Source: Legionella lytica (GTDB lineage Bacteria; Pseudomonadota; Gammaproteobacteria; Legionellales; Legionellaceae). Taken from it: 64,000 bases of DNA. The translations under genes were made by a program, and so were the position numbers. The notes under the pieces were generated by a model. The model did no database searches, was not told where the DNA came from, and saw only the letters and a program-made list of their open reading frames with translations. This document shows, one piece after another, positions 1 through 10,229 of the stretch. Location of the stretch: the NCBI RefSeq assembly GCF_023921225.1, contig NZ_CP071527.1:2012501-2076500 (forward strand), in the 5' to 3' direction. Numbering within the stretch: the stretch's first letter is position 1; every line of letters begins with the position of its first letter.

Positions 1-1
1 C

Positions 2-82
2 TCAGGCTCAATTGAGCAAAACTCAGGCCAACCAGATTGGCGCAACGTTGAATTAGCTCCGCCTCAGTTGTGGGAGGGCTAA
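2..82 (+). CDS. C-terminal end of an unidentified protein (partial)
   Basis: The only open + frame at the left edge encodes 26 residues ending [10 protein letters not shown] followed by TAA at 80-82. The gene begins outside the window. Its stop overlaps the end of the convergent mechanosensitive channel gene by a few bases. The other two + frames hit stops within 20 codons. Too little is present to name a family, and it may be a chance open frame. Confidence 0.35.
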   Translation, partial: SGSIEQNSGQPDWRNVELAPPQLWEG

Positions 83-3054
83 TCCTTGGCAACAAGTTGT
101 CCATATCCCTCTTTAATTTCTATGGCAAGTGGTTCAACTGGCGGTCTAACATTTGCAGCTTTAAATTGAGCCGTAATCGCAAAAAGTACATTCGAGCGCA
201 CTTCAAAGCGTGAGTGTAATTGCACATTCACATAATAGCGGGCCTCGAACTCAATGAGCGCTTCATCAATTTTCTTAAGAAACACTTGTGCAGGAGGGTC
301 TGGCACAATTTCAGGAATAATTGCCAGAACATCAAGAATTAATTGCTGAATCATTACGGGGTCATCGGCACGGCTTACCTTGATGGGAACAACCGAGCGC
401 ACAATACCATCCTGATGGGTCCAGTTAGTAAATGGCTTGTTAAATGTTTCTGCATTAGGAATTAATATTTCCGTATTGTCCCAGGATGACACACGCATGC
501 AGCGAATACCAATATGTTTGACCTCGCCTTCATAGTCACCAATAGTAATTAAATCCCCTTCACGAACTGGTCGTTCAATCAACAGCATTAATCCACCAAC
601 AATGTTGCTAGCAAAGTCGCGCAAGCCAAAACCCATACCGACTGCAAGCCCCCCAATAATCATGGACATACCACTAAAATCAAACCCCCAAACATGTAAA
701 GTAACAAAACCACCAATGAGTACCACCGAATATTGGCTAAATACAGAAAGACTATTGCGGATACCTACGTCTTTAGTATTTTTAAATAACCAACGATAGC
801 AAAACTCACGCGTCCATTTTGCCGCCCAAAAGAAAATGGCTAACAAAATTAAAAAGGCAAGTGTGCTAGCAACGGTAATATGAATCCCAGGTACATTGAC
901 AATAGTAGATTGTATTAGTCGTTCTAAACTAATAATAACCCATGAATCAGAATTCCAACCAAATAAGTTACACAACATACTGAAGCTGAAAAAAAGCATG
1001 CCGATACGCAAAATACTATCAATCGGCTTTAAAAAAACCTCGATCCATAACCAACCATTACGTAACGAGGAAATCATCCATTCTGAAAAGAGCTCAAGCG
1101 CATCAAAAAGCAAGCCACGAGCGATAATATAGGTGACTAACACAGTAAGAACGTTAGCCTGATATTGGCTCATTGTCCAAGCCAGGTTAATAAAGCCTGA
1201 CAAACCAATTACCGCAGTAGAAAATACGGTAACAGGCACTAAAATAATTAACAAAGAAATCGCATTAAGCACGTACCGTTTCTTATTTGTCAATAATGGA
1301 TGGATTAGATAGCGCACCACCTCCCTACTTTTCCAGCCTACTACAGATACCGCTAAGAGAAACAACATAAACAAGCGGTTAAAAATATCCTGAATCAATA
1401 TGGATAGGGGTAATAAATGGCCAATAGTCATCAGTGCCGTTGTCCAGCCACCAAACAGTAAAAGCCACTTCAAGCGATAATAGAGTTTAACATCTTTACC
1501 TGAAGAGTCAGACAGTGTCTCTAATAAAACCAAACGCGGAATTAAAATCGCTATGCGGAATGTAAACCATACGGCAATAAGCTTCAGTACAAGCTGGTAA
1601 TTAGAAAAAGAAATATGCGTCACGTAGAATATCATCATGAGCATCGCCGTGAGGCAAAGATAAGGTATATTTCTTTCTACAAGTACTAAAAATCCATCGA
1701 GGAGATAGCCTGCCAAACGTGAACGCTCTTTATCGCTACGCCACTTTTTTAAGAAGCGATTCAACATATAGAATAAGCCTGCGATCAAAGTCAGGCTAAC
1801 CCAAAACATTGTTAAAGCTAAGGGGGTTAACCACAAATAACTGTCATAAACCTTCAGGCTTAACGTTTTGATGTATTTATAAAATAAGTTGGGAATCGCA
1901 GCGATTTTTTTAACAATAATAGGCCAGCTGTTGATGTTGTATTCAGCGAGTGTTTGCCGGGAGGAAATTAATTGTTTTAATTGCGCTTGATAATCTGCTA
2001 ATTTTTTTAAGGTTTCTTGTTTTTGGAATGCAATTTCATTAAGGCGCAGCGCTAAAGTATCCATTAATGTTTTGACTGTTTTTTTAAGATCAGGCGTTTT
2101 AATTCCATTCGCCTCTGAATTCAAGAAAACGTTAATTTGCTGCAGCGACTTCGCTATTTTACTGTATTGGCTTAACGCATCTTTATAAATATCAGTGACT
2201 AATTGTAAGTTTTTGCTATCTGGGCTTTTAAGATAAATCATATCTGCCCTAACCACCATTTTTTGTGCACTCAACGCATTCAGCTCATATTGAATGGCAG
2301 CAATATTTTGGTTATTTACTAACAACCTTGTTTCATAGTCGGCATCGTTAGCACGGAGAACAATAGCTTTTTTCCCAGTAGTCTTTGCCAGATCGCTTTG
2401 ATAAAGCTTACTTAAATCCTGATTTAATTTATCCTTTATGGCTTTAATTTGCAGCAGTTTTTGTTCTAAAACAAAGTTTGCGTGCCAAAACTCTAAATGC
2501 TTACCTTCTTCCGTAAGTACCTCATGAAATTCTTTTGCAAGGGCTAAGTTATCATTGATTAGCTGCGTTGCTTGCTTATTAATCGCCAGCAATACTTCAA
2601 CCTTAGCCACCCGTTCTTCAATGGAAATCCCTTCTTTGACTATGGGTAATTGTTGTAAATGTTTTAAACGTTGATTGAGGGTATTTTGTTCTATATTTTG
2701 TTGGTCGAGAAACCCATTCAAGCTGTCAATTTTGGCCGCGGTCATTTTTAGTATCGACGATACCTGTCCCAATTTAACTTGATATTCTTTTTCATCTTTA
2801 GGTTGCAGATGTTGCTTACTCTCTTTAATGGCTACTATGAGGCGATTTTTTTCCTGACTTAAATATTCGCTAAAATTCGCAGGTCTCTGTACTGACACCG
2901 CAACCTGCCTGGATTTTTTTTGTGCAGACTCAGATTTCGCTAAAGAATAGCCAGAATAGCATAGCGAAAAGAAAAATATAAAAAAGGCATAACACCAGCA
3001 AACAACGCTGGCGTTATGACGAAACAGATTATTTTGTCGATTTAGTTGGAGCAA
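79..3054 (-). CDS. Large MscS-family mechanosensitive channel (MscK/KefA-like)
   Basis: This 991-aa protein has the layout of the large MscS channels, which open under membrane tension and release solutes after osmotic downshock. A hydrophobic signal-like segment lies at residues 12-40. A long coiled-coil, presumably periplasmic, region follows to about residue 390. About ten membrane segments come next. The MscS core near residues 800-900 has the glycine-rich pore helix and beta domain ([17 protein letters not shown], then [19 protein letters not shown]). The length is close to that of MscK-type channels and far above MscS itself (about 290 aa). The start overlaps the 3' end of aspS by 26 bp, so the two are probably co-transcribed. 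The K+ dependence known for MscK cannot be judged from sequence. Confidence 0.9.
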   Translation of the reverse strand: MLQLNRQNNLFRHNASVVCWCYAFFIFFFSLCYSGYSLAKSESAQKKSRQVAVSVQRPANFSEYLSQEKNRLIVAIKESKQHLQPKDEKEYQVKLGQVSSILKMTAAKIDSLNGFLDQQNIEQNTLNQRLKHLQQLPIVKEGISIEERVAKVEVLLAINKQATQLINDNLALAKEFHEVLTEEGKHLEFWHANFVLEQKLLQIKAIKDKLNQDLSKLYQSDLAKTTGKKAIVLRANDADYETRLLVNNQNIAAIQYELNALSAQKMVVRADMIYLKSPDSKNLQLVTDIYKDALSQYSKIAKSLQQINVFLNSEANGIKTPDLKKTVKTLMDTLALRLNEIAFQKQETLKKLADYQAQLKQLISSRQTLAEYNINSWPIIVKKIAAIPNLFYKYIKTLSLKVYDSYLWLTPLALTMFWVSLTLIAGLFYMLNRFLKKWRSDKERSRLAGYLLDGFLVLVERNIPYLCLTAMLMMIFYVTHISFSNYQLVLKLIAVWFTFRIAILIPRLVLLETLSDSSGKDVKLYYRLKWLLLFGGWTTALMTIGHLLPLSILIQDIFNRLFMLFLLAVSVVGWKSREVVRYLIHPLLTNKKRYVLNAISLLIILVPVTVFSTAVIGLSGFINLAWTMSQYQANVLTVLVTYIIARGLLFDALELFSEWMISSLRNGWLWIEVFLKPIDSILRIGMLFFSFSMLCNLFGWNSDSWVIISLERLIQSTIVNVPGIHITVASTLAFLILLAIFFWAAKWTREFCYRWLFKNTKDVGIRNSLSVFSQYSVVLIGGFVTLHVWGFDFSGMSMIIGGLAVGMGFGLRDFASNIVGGLMLLIERPVREGDLITIGDYEGEVKHIGIRCMRVSSWDNTEILIPNAETFNKPFTNWTHQDGIVRSVVPIKVSRADDPVMIQQLILDVLAIIPEIVPDPPAQVFLKKIDEALIEFEARYYVNVQLHSRFEVRSNVLFAITAQFKAANVRPPVEPLAIEIKEGYGQLVAKD

Positions 3055-4810
3055 GTCTAATTCCTAATTCATTAAGCTGTGCACTATTAGCCGGTGATGG
3101 TGCACTGGTTAAAAGACAGGAAGCCGTTTGAGTTTTAGGAAATGCGATTACGTCTCTAATTGAGGTAGAGTCAGTAAGCAGCATCGCTAAACGGTCGATA
3201 CCTAAGGCAATACCACCATGTGGAGGCGCCCCGTATTGTAAAGCATCGAGTAAAAAGCCAAACTTCTCTTGAGCTTCTTGTTCATTAATTCCAAGTAAAT
3301 TAAATACAGCCTTCTGTAAATCGGACTGATGAATACGTATGGATCCACCACCAATTTCATAGCCGTTTATTACTATATCATAAGCTTTAGCTAAAGTGTG
3401 AGTAGGATTTGCACATAATGATTCCGGAGACAACTCTTTTGGTGAAGTAAACGGATGGTGCATGGCTTGTAACCTATTGTTTTCATGATCCATTTCAAAC
3501 ATGGGCCAATCAACAATCCATAAAAGCTCCCATTTATCACTAAGTAGCTTTCTATCATGTCCCAATTTAATACGTAAAGCACCCATCGCTTCATTTACGA
3601 CATGAATCTTGTCTGAACCAAAGAATACGACATCCCCAGTTTCAGCTTCAACTCGATTAAGAATCCCGTCAACTACCTCTTCAGAGAGGAACTTAAGAAT
3701 TGGCGATTGCAAGCCTTCCATCCCTTTGCTGCGATCGTTGACTTTGATGTAAGCCAAGCCCTTCGCACCGTAAATGCCTACAAAATTACCGTAATCATCC
3801 AGCTCTTTTCTACTTAACTCATTTCCTTTAGGAAGCTTTAATGCCACAACTCGAGATTCTGCATCATTGGCTGCGCTAGTAAATACTTTAAAGTCACATT
3901 CTTTAACCAGATCAGCAACATCCACCAATTCGAGTGGATTACGCATATCGGGCTTATCACTACCAAAACGACGCATTGCTTCGGCATATGCCATTCTCGG
4001 TAGCTTTTCAGGCAAATCAACATTAAGGATTTCTTTAAATACAAGCTTTAGCAACCCTTCAATTAAATTTTGAATGTCCATTTCATCAATGAAGGACATC
4101 TCGATATCAAGCTGGGTAAATTCAGGTTGTCGATCTGCGCGCAAATCTTCATCACGGAAACAACGAACGATTTGGTAGTACTTATCAAAACCAGCCACCA
4201 TCAATAATTGCTTAAACAGCTGGGGTGATTGTGGTAATGCATAAAACTCACCTGGGTGCACTCGGGATGGAACTAAATAGTCGCGTGCGCCTTCAGGAGT
4301 TGCTTTGGTCAACATAGGCGTTTCAATATCTAGAAAGCCTTGTTGATTCAAGTAATTGCGCATACAGGTGTTTAATTGATGTCTTAATTGCAGCTTCGCT
4401 TGCATTGATGGACGACGCAAATCAATGTAGCGATATTTGTAGCGTAAGTCTTCATTTACTGTTTGAAAATCATCCGGTAAGAATGGTGGGGTTGGCGATT
4501 GGTTTAAAATTTCCAGTTTAGTGCCTAGAACTTCAACGCGTCCTGTAGCCATAGCCTCATTGATCATGCCTGCAGGTCGATTGCGTACTACCCCGGTAAT
4601 GGCTACAACAAACTCAGAACGGAGTTTTTCTGCTATGGCAAAAATGTCTTGATTTTCTGGCTCGTATACCACCTGTACTAAACCTGTGCGATCGCGGATA
4701 TCTAGGAATATTACACCTCCATGATCACGTCGGTGATGTACCCACCCACACACAGTAACTTCTTTACCTAAACTAGATTCATCCACTCCCAAACAGTAGT
4801 GTGTACGCAT
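3029..4810 (-). CDS. aspS: Aspartyl-tRNA synthetase
   Basis: This is a 593-aa class II aminoacyl-tRNA synthetase of normal bacterial AspRS length that charges tRNA-Asp in the cytosol. The N-terminal OB-fold anticodon domain ([21 protein letters not shown]) is followed by motif 1 ([11 protein letters not shown]), motif 2 ([20 protein letters not shown]), the bacterial GAD insertion and motif 3 ([14 protein letters not shown]). The ATG start has an AGGCGG ribosome site about six bases upstream. It sits between a zinc-ribbon gene upstream and the MscS gene downstream on the same strand. Whether it also charges tRNA-Asn cannot be told here. Confidence 0.98.
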   Translation of the reverse strand: MRTHYCLGVDESSLGKEVTVCGWVHHRRDHGGVIFLDIRDRTGLVQVVYEPENQDIFAIAEKLRSEFVVAITGVVRNRPAGMINEAMATGRVEVLGTKLEILNQSPTPPFLPDDFQTVNEDLRYKYRYIDLRRPSMQAKLQLRHQLNTCMRNYLNQQGFLDIETPMLTKATPEGARDYLVPSRVHPGEFYALPQSPQLFKQLLMVAGFDKYYQIVRCFRDEDLRADRQPEFTQLDIEMSFIDEMDIQNLIEGLLKLVFKEILNVDLPEKLPRMAYAEAMRRFGSDKPDMRNPLELVDVADLVKECDFKVFTSAANDAESRVVALKLPKGNELSRKELDDYGNFVGIYGAKGLAYIKVNDRSKGMEGLQSPILKFLSEEVVDGILNRVEAETGDVVFFGSDKIHVVNEAMGALRIKLGHDRKLLSDKWELLWIVDWPMFEMDHENNRLQAMHHPFTSPKELSPESLCANPTHTLAKAYDIVINGYEIGGGSIRIHQSDLQKAVFNLLGINEQEAQEKFGFLLDALQYGAPPHGGIALGIDRLAMLLTDSTSIRDVIAFPKTQTASCLLTSAPSPANSAQLNELGIRLAPTKSTK

Positions 4811-4873
4811 AAAAACCGCCTATTTAATTTTATTAAGATTTGGAACCATTACCAAAAACTCTGAAAATACTAC

Positions 4874-5137
4874 CTAGTCCGTACTTGTCGATTTAGTATC
4901 AGCTTTTGCAGGAGTAGTTTCTTTACTTGTAGATGTAGTTGAGGAAGTACTGCTTTTATTTTTGAAATCAGTAGCATACCACCCAGTTCCTTTTAACTGG
5001 AAACCCGCTGCAGAAATCAGTTTAATTACCGTATCCTTTCCACACTCTGGACATTGCTTAACAGGTTCATCACTGATTTTTTGCATTAAATCAAAATGAT
5101 GATGACAATTTGTACATTGGTATTCATAAATTGGCAT
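4874..5137 (-). CDS. FmdB-type small zinc-ribbon protein
   Basis: The protein has 87 residues and starts [16 protein letters not shown], the signature of the FmdB/putative regulatory family. Two CxxC pairs (CTNC and CPEC) form a zinc ribbon in the first 40 residues. A conserved [14 protein letters not shown] stretch follows, then a low-complexity Ser/Thr/Lys tail of about 25 residues. The gene lies directly upstream of aspS on the same strand, a common pairing in gammaproteobacteria. The molecular role of the family is not settled. The start is supported by GGAG nine bases upstream. Confidence 0.85.
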   Translation of the reverse strand: MPIYEYQCTNCHHHFDLMQKISDEPVKQCPECGKDTVIKLISAAGFQLKGTGWYATDFKNKSSTSSTTSTSKETTPAKADTKSTSTD

Positions 5138-5351
5138 CTAAAACAACTCCATTAACTTCAGTTTAATAAATTCAACCTTTAATTATAGCCAAATCATATA
5201 AGATGACAATATATGAAGCAAAAAACAATATTGCCCAATTATTGACCTGCACATATGATGTGCAAGCTAAAACATATCTTCGCGTTTAAAACGATATGTA
5301 CCTTTTGGATAAGTCTACTATTTGTAATTACAAAACAAGGATAAATTACGC

Positions 5352-5503
5352 ATGAATTATTATGAACGATTAGGTGTTAAAAAAATGCTACTGATAAGGA
5401 AATAAAAAAAGCATATTACAAATTAGCGTTAACGCTCCATCGTGATCGCAATGAAGGAGTCGATACGACCGCTGGATACCGCGGTCAAGCCGCGGTAATT
5501 TGA
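5352..5503 (+). pseudogene. Remnant of a DnaJ/J-domain gene
   Basis: Translation from the ATG gives MNYYERLGVKK, the start of a J-domain. After one extra base the reading continues in another frame as ATDKEIKKAYYKLALTL, again canonical J-domain sequence, followed by HRDRNEG. The HPD tripeptide needed to stimulate DnaK has become HRD. The frame then runs into a dispersed palindromic repeat and a stop. Frameshift, lost HPD and missing rest of the protein all point to a decayed J-domain (DnaJ/CbpA-like) gene, broken or truncated where the repeat starts. Confidence 0.75.
5477..5497. repeat. Palindromic dispersed-type repeat
   Basis: TACCGCGG, a five-base loop TCAAG and CCGCGGTA form a perfect 8-bp hairpin. 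It is far more GC-rich than its surroundings and sits at the point where the J-domain remnant loses similarity. It resembles the short palindromic elements scattered between genes in this genus. It has no long T-run, so it is a weak terminator candidate. Confidence 0.5.
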
Positions 5504-5521
5504 GCTTTCGTCACTACAACT

Positions 5522-6634
5522 CTATAATTTAAAAAACATTTTCCGCCGATACAAAAACGCCGCGAAAAGAAAATTTAAGAAAAGAAAAACTAACGAATAA
5601 AAGAGCCCAGCATTTTCTTGGCTAAAGCTGCCAAATAAATACTCAGAAATTGCTACGCGCAAATTATCCGAAGTTCCATCGGGCATAGTGACATTGAATA
5701 CGGCTTGCAACTTAAGTAACAGTACATGGAAAATAAAAATAAGTAGCGCATTCATTCCAAAAATTTTAAAGGGTAAAGCCCATTTACTGTAGCCCAGAAT
5801 ATCGATCACGTAATAACACAAAGCAAAGACCCAAAGAGATACGCCTCCCACCCATAAAACAAAAGAGCTAGACCATAAATTTTTATTAATGGGGAAGCTA
5901 TAGCTCCAAAACCAGCCCAATACCAGGAAAACTAATCCGGCCAACACCATTAAAGTACATTTCTTTTGTTTACTAAATGAGGTAAGTAACAGGTTTCCCG
6001 TCAAGAGTCCGGCCAAAGTAGTCGCTATTGCAGGAATTGTGCTCAATAAACCTTCTGGATCAAAGTTTTTATAAAAATGTGGTGGTGCTAAAAGTTGTTG
6101 ATCAATATAAAGCACCCAATTATTTGTCATACTTAATGGCTCCCCTATTCCTCCGGGAACTGGAACAAAAGCCATCAGGTACCAATAACTGAGAAGGATA
6201 GCCACAAAGAGAACACTCTGAGTTCTAACTGAAGTATTTAAATAAAGAAGCGAGCACACAAAATAACAAATCGCAATCCGTTGTAGGATTCCATAAATAC
6301 GAATGGTTGCAAAATCAAAGTGTAAAGGAAAAGCATTTAAAAAGAGCCCAAATAAGAAGAGCAATGCGCTGCGTTTAAAAATATTTTTATACACATCCAA
6401 AGATACTTGGGCATTTGCTACTACCTGTCTTTTTAAACTAATAACCGTTGTTACCCCGACAATAAATAAAAAGGATGGAAAAACCAAATCGGCAAAAGTA
6501 CATCCGTTCCAAACAGCATGATCGAGCAAAGGATAAGCCTCGTGAGTTCCCTGGCTATTCACTAATACCATTAACGCCATAGTTAAACCACGAAACACGT
6601 CTAAAGATAATATACGTTTGGAATTTCCGTTCAT
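5522..6634 (-). CDS. DUF5009/HGSNAT-like membrane acyltransferase
   Basis: The gene encodes about 370 residues with roughly ten membrane helices. The N-terminus RILSLDVFRGLTMALMVLVN is typical of the bacterial relatives of heparan-alpha-glucosaminide N-acetyltransferase (DUF5009/YeiB-like), which are thought to move acetyl groups across the inner membrane onto sugars. The frame is open to 6700, but the conserved block begins just after the ATG at 6634, so I prefer that start. No candidate start has a clear Shine-Dalgarno, so the N-terminus is uncertain. The substrate is unknown. It stands alone, with no sugar-metabolism genes nearby. Confidence 0.8.
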   Translation of the reverse strand: MNGNSKRILSLDVFRGLTMALMVLVNSQGTHEAYPLLDHAVWNGCTFADLVFPSFLFIVGVTTVISLKRQVVANAQVSLDVYKNIFKRSALLFLFGLFLNAFPLHFDFATIRIYGILQRIAICYFVCSLLYLNTSVRTQSVLFVAILLSYWYLMAFVPVPGGIGEPLSMTNNWVLYIDQQLLAPPHFYKNFDPEGLLSTIPAIATTLAGLLTGNLLLTSFSKQKKCTLMVLAGLVFLVLGWFWSYSFPINKNLWSSSFVLWVGGVSLWVFALCYYVIDILGYSKWALPFKIFGMNALLIFIFHVLLLKLQAVFNVTMPDGTSDNLRVAISEYLFGSFSQENAGLFYSLVFLFLNFLFAAFLYRRKMFFKL

Positions 6635-6792
6635 AGGGGTCGTTTCACCATTAAGTAGGTAATAGCTCATATTGGACAGAAACTGAATGACTACGGTCAT
6701 TCGAACGTATTTTGTAAAATAGGAAACTTAAGATAAGTGACTTACTTTTTAAGCTCTGAGCAATTACTAAAATAAAATCATCATAGCATATG

Positions 6793-7695
6793 CTAAATGC
6801 TCTTCAAACCACGAACAGGCACATCCAAATGATAGACATAATGCTTGATAATTTGCTCTGCTTGCTCACTAGTTAAAGGCTTACTAATTGCCCCTTCCAT
6901 AAAATAGTGCTGACAATCGTATTTGACTACATCGGCCTCATACCCCGTTAAAGCAATAATGGGCACATGAAATTTTGTATCTTTTTCTTTTTGTCTTAAT
7001 TGCTTTGCCACGATATAGCCTGATGAGTCTTCTAAACCAATATCCATCAAAACCAAGTCATATTTTCCAGGTTGAAACAACTTCACCGCGTTATCAGCTG
7101 TTTCAGCAATATCCACATGGCAATTTAGGGAGGTAAGTAATGCTTTTTCAACATTTTGGGCAATTACATTATCCTCAACCATCAGTACAGTAGGTAGGTG
7201 CCCTTCTTTTACAGCGGCTTTTACTTCTTCTGCATCTTCAATGAGAGATGTCGATGCAGCAAGTTCTTTACTCATACTCACATCAGTTAAGACAACGACC
7301 AAACCAATGACCTCTTTTTGTAAATCAAAAATAGGCACTCGTGACGTATGAAAATAAAACACTTTACCATTTTGGTTCTGAATAGGTTCTTCTTCGATGT
7401 GATGCTGTGATTCGCCGGAAAAGAGTACTTTCATATCTTCTAATTTTAAAGCCTCAATCCGTGCTTCATCCCAATGGCCAAACTCAACCATTTTTTGATA
7501 GGGAGTGCCTTTAAAATCCTTTAACTTTTTCAAACCTAATAAATCGCGAAAATTACTATTACACCCCTTCAAATTGCATTCCATATCAACCCAATAAACA
7601 ATATTAGGCATTGCGTTGATAATCTCCATGTAATAATGATTGATGGCTTCAATATCATCTTGCTTATATACATTCTTGCCGTGGGGGACATGCAA
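6793..7695 (-). CDS. PAS domain plus response-regulator receiver protein
   Basis: This 300-aa cytosolic signalling protein has a PAS/PAC sensor unit at residues 20-145 (INAMPNIVYWVDMECNLKGCN to VIGLVVVLTDVSMSKEL), a short helical linker and a receiver domain at 165-290. The receiver has the acidic pair (MVEDN), the phosphoacceptor Asp in LVLMDIGLEDSSG and the Lys in ISKPL. No histidine-kinase HisKA or HATPase block lies between them, as there would be in a hybrid kinase, and no output domain follows. It may be a phosphate sink or an adaptor taking input from a separate kinase. It neighbours the ankyrin gene on the same strand, 60 bp away. Confidence 0.85.
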   Translation of the reverse strand: MHVPHGKNVYKQDDIEAINHYYMEIINAMPNIVYWVDMECNLKGCNSNFRDLLGLKKLKDFKGTPYQKMVEFGHWDEARIEALKLEDMKVLFSGESQHHIEEEPIQNQNGKVFYFHTSRVPIFDLQKEVIGLVVVLTDVSMSKELAASTSLIEDAEEVKAAVKEGHLPTVLMVEDNVIAQNVEKALLTSLNCHVDIAETADNAVKLFQPGKYDLVLMDIGLEDSSGYIVAKQLRQKEKDTKFHVPIIALTGYEADVVKYDCQHYFMEGAISKPLTSEQAEQIIKHYVYHLDVPVRGLKSI

Positions 7696-7755
7696 TAGCT
7701 CCGCTTATTGTGATTTGCATGTAAAGTATAGTACAGATTAACTAGTTTGATTGAT

Positions 7756-9465
7756 TTAGAGAAAAACCCCATCAATAAATTTAGTTTGCTCATTTACTGG
7801 AATATGCTCAGAAGCATTTTGATGAGCAGGGAAGAATGACTCACTATTCAATGATAATCTTATCTGTGGCTGTCGAGGATCAAGTAACTCAGCAATATCA
7901 TGATGCCCCATAATGAGGGCAATCTCGTAGGGAGATACTTGAATAGGCGTATCCCCATAAAAACAATAAAACAAAAAACTTGTTATCGATTTAAATAGAT
8001 TATAGAACCACGTGGAACCGCCTTCAGGCATTTCGCTAAATGAACTGATTAGCCATCTAAAGAGTTTATAAAGCTTTACATCCTTATTTTCTGATGTTTC
8101 ATTAAGAACTTTCTGCATAACAAAGTCATTCATTCTGCTAATAACTCGATCATCTTTTTTCCAGGACGAAAAATAACTTAACTCATCTGCAGATTTAGTT
8201 AAATACAGATTCAAATTGGCTTTTTGTTTTAGTAACAATTCCACTATCGAACGATGGCCTTCTTGGGCAGCAATAAAAAGAGGAGTTGTCCCCTCTGTTG
8301 ATGGACGATCAATATCAACATTATGTCTAATTAGTTCCGCCACTACCTCTTCATGCCCTAATGTAGCTGCAATATATAGAGGTGTGCCACCTAATAGTAA
8401 CTGGTTCAAATCAACACCATACTGAGCTAATTGCGCAACAATTGCTGCATGTCCATAGAAAGCAGCAACATACAGTGGTGTCTCTCCACCAAACGCGGGT
8501 TGATTTAGATCCACACCATGTTTAGCCAGCTCCACGAGAACGTCTACATTCCCGCATTCAGCGGCAATATATACGAGTGCAGCACTATCATCAGTTAACT
8601 CACTTAAGTCGAAGTAAAATCGCATTAACTGCCCGAATTTTTGAGACTCATTATCAAGCACCAAAAGTTGGGCCAATATTGATGAACATGATTTACCTAC
8701 TACCTTCTCTTCAGTTAATAAATACCTTTGCTCCAATTGATTAAAGGTATCTGTCAGCGTTGCTAATTTGGGGTTATTTCGGGTGGTTATTACTCGAGTC
8801 GTAAATGCGAGTTGATTCTCTTCTATTGGCAAAAAAAAAGCTTGGGCAAGTAATTGAGGCAGTTCGTCAGTACGTACCAATTTGGGAGGATATTGATTGC
8901 TGTCCATAAAGGACCATCCTCTGTTCTTTGAGTACGTCAAAGCAATACTATGAGTTAAACTAGATAATAAAAAACCAATAGTTTCATCAGCAGGAATGTC
9001 TAAAACATCGATTAAATTAGTTAAATCATCAAAATAGCTTTTTATTTCTTCCCGATAATAAAGATTTGATGTTGAGTATACGTTGCTCAGCCCGCCACGC
9101 TCATGTATCTTGCGTGAAGAGGCTAAAGATGAAAATAAATCAACATTCCCTTGAGCCACACTTTGGCCACTAAATTTTGCATACCTCGCAGGAGTTTGAA
9201 AAAAGGCAAGGCTGTCAAAAAATCCCATCACCTCAAAACAGGTTAAATCTTCTTCAGTTAAATTCTTTCCTTTTTTAGCTTTCACACGAGCAAAATCTTT
9301 TTTAATAGCAACACCTCGAGCAAGAATTGCTTCCAAACGCGCTAAAAATAAATGCTCTTCGTTAAGCAGGCAGGCTTCAATCCAACGAATTGCCAAACCA
9401 TGGCACAGCCCAGGTGTTTTTGCATAACCTAGTTGATTAAACAAGTCTACAAGATCAGGATGCAT
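7756..9465 (-). CDS. Ankyrin-repeat protein, likely Dot/Icm effector, with protease-like N-terminus
   Basis: This 569-aa protein has about four ankyrin repeats at residues 295-420 (for example GGETPLYVAAFYGHAAIVAQL and TTPLFIAAQEGHRSIVELLL), a protein-binding module common in Legionella secreted effectors. The first 200 residues are not ankyrin. They contain GLCHGLAIRWIE (Cys21), SLTHSIALTY (His172) and WSFMDSNQY (Asp188), a Cys-His-Asp order and spacing like C58/papain-like proteases. A hydrophobic segment lies near residue 490 (STWFYNLFKSITSFLFYCFYG). Translocation by Dot/Icm is inferred from family behaviour; I see no decisive C-terminal signal. Confidence 0.8.
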   Translation of the reverse strand: MHPDLVDLFNQLGYAKTPGLCHGLAIRWIEACLLNEEHLFLARLEAILARGVAIKKDFARVKAKKGKNLTEEDLTCFEVMGFFDSLAFFQTPARYAKFSGQSVAQGNVDLFSSLASSRKIHERGGLSNVYSTSNLYYREEIKSYFDDLTNLIDVLDIPADETIGFLLSSLTHSIALTYSKNRGWSFMDSNQYPPKLVRTDELPQLLAQAFFLPIEENQLAFTTRVITTRNNPKLATLTDTFNQLEQRYLLTEEKVVGKSCSSILAQLLVLDNESQKFGQLMRFYFDLSELTDDSAALVYIAAECGNVDVLVELAKHGVDLNQPAFGGETPLYVAAFYGHAAIVAQLAQYGVDLNQLLLGGTPLYIAATLGHEEVVAELIRHNVDIDRPSTEGTTPLFIAAQEGHRSIVELLLKQKANLNLYLTKSADELSYFSSWKKDDRVISRMNDFVMQKVLNETSENKDVKLYKLFRWLISSFSEMPEGGSTWFYNLFKSITSFLFYCFYGDTPIQVSPYEIALIMGHHDIAELLDPRQPQIRLSLNSESFFPAHQNASEHIPVNEQTKFIDGVFL

Positions 9466-9636
9466 TAAGAAACCTAACGAAAATCAATTTGACCATTATA
9501 ACCTCACAAAGGGGTGAAAATAAACAAAACCACCAATTTTTCAAGCATATGCTGTATAAATCGTTAAGGGTATTAGCGCTGTTACTTATGTGAAGGAAGG
9601 AAAAGAGGCAGTAAACTACCTCTTGAAGAATAAGAA

Positions 9637-9846
9637 TTAGTGACTCTCACCAGCGCACCCTTTGCACCCTTTGCAACCAGCATCGCCTTTACAGCCTGTG
9701 CACCCTTTGCAATCATGTTTACCTGCACAACCTTTACACGTTTTGCAGCTAGCTGCTGTTGTAGCTTCATCAGCATAAGCAACAGATAGTACAGGTACTG
9801 CTAGCACAGTTAACAAGGCAGCTACAGCCATTGTTGTTTTTTTCAT
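9637..9846 (-). CDS. Small secreted cysteine-rich CKGC-repeat peptide
   Basis: The peptide is about 69 residues from the ATG at 9846, which has AAGGAAG seven bases upstream. The open frame extends 12 codons further without support. MKKTTMAVAALLTVLAVPVLSVAYADE is a textbook signal peptide. The mature part of about 43 residues holds nine cysteines, mostly as CKGC or CKGCAG repeats with glycine, lysine and one mid-chain histidine. Such a sequence would bind metal or become heavily cross-linked in the periplasm. It resembles the style of Cys-rich precursor peptides linked to copper handling (HvfA/bufferin-like), but no MNIO-type modifying enzyme is encoded next to it. Function not established. 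Confidence 0.75.
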   Translation of the reverse strand: MKKTTMAVAALLTVLAVPVLSVAYADEATTAASCKTCKGCAGKHDCKGCTGCKGDAGCKGCKGCAGESH

Positions 9847-10229
9847 AGTATAACTTCCTTGAGGATTAATAAGTTTTAACACATTTCAGATATTAGCAAA
9901 AAATTTGTGTGTTTTCTTCTCTTTTGTATAAAAATTAGATTCTGGTGGCTTCAATTAATAACACAATAACACGCCCGAACATCTATTTGACATAGCCTGA
10001 TTATTTGCAACTGCATCTTATGCATATCTCTGCTGGCACCTCACAGTCGGCTATGGATTATATTTATAAGTTGTAGCAAAATTTCTTAACTTAATGGTAG
10101 TGTCTCTGGGGTTAACGAAAAATCACGAAACATCAACGTGTAGAGCCTGCTATGTCATAAGATATATGTATAAAATTAAGTCAATTGCAACCAAGTGTCT
10201 TTATAGCAAGAAAAATAAACCCCTTGCGC
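9847..10229. other. Intergenic region, nothing identified
   Basis: About 380 bases separate the Cys-rich peptide gene from the SDR gene. This stretch must hold the promoter of the peptide gene, but no clear -35/-10 pair, hairpin or repeat stands out. A short open + frame from 10094 runs into the SDR gene on the other strand and has no coding character. Confidence 0.4.
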
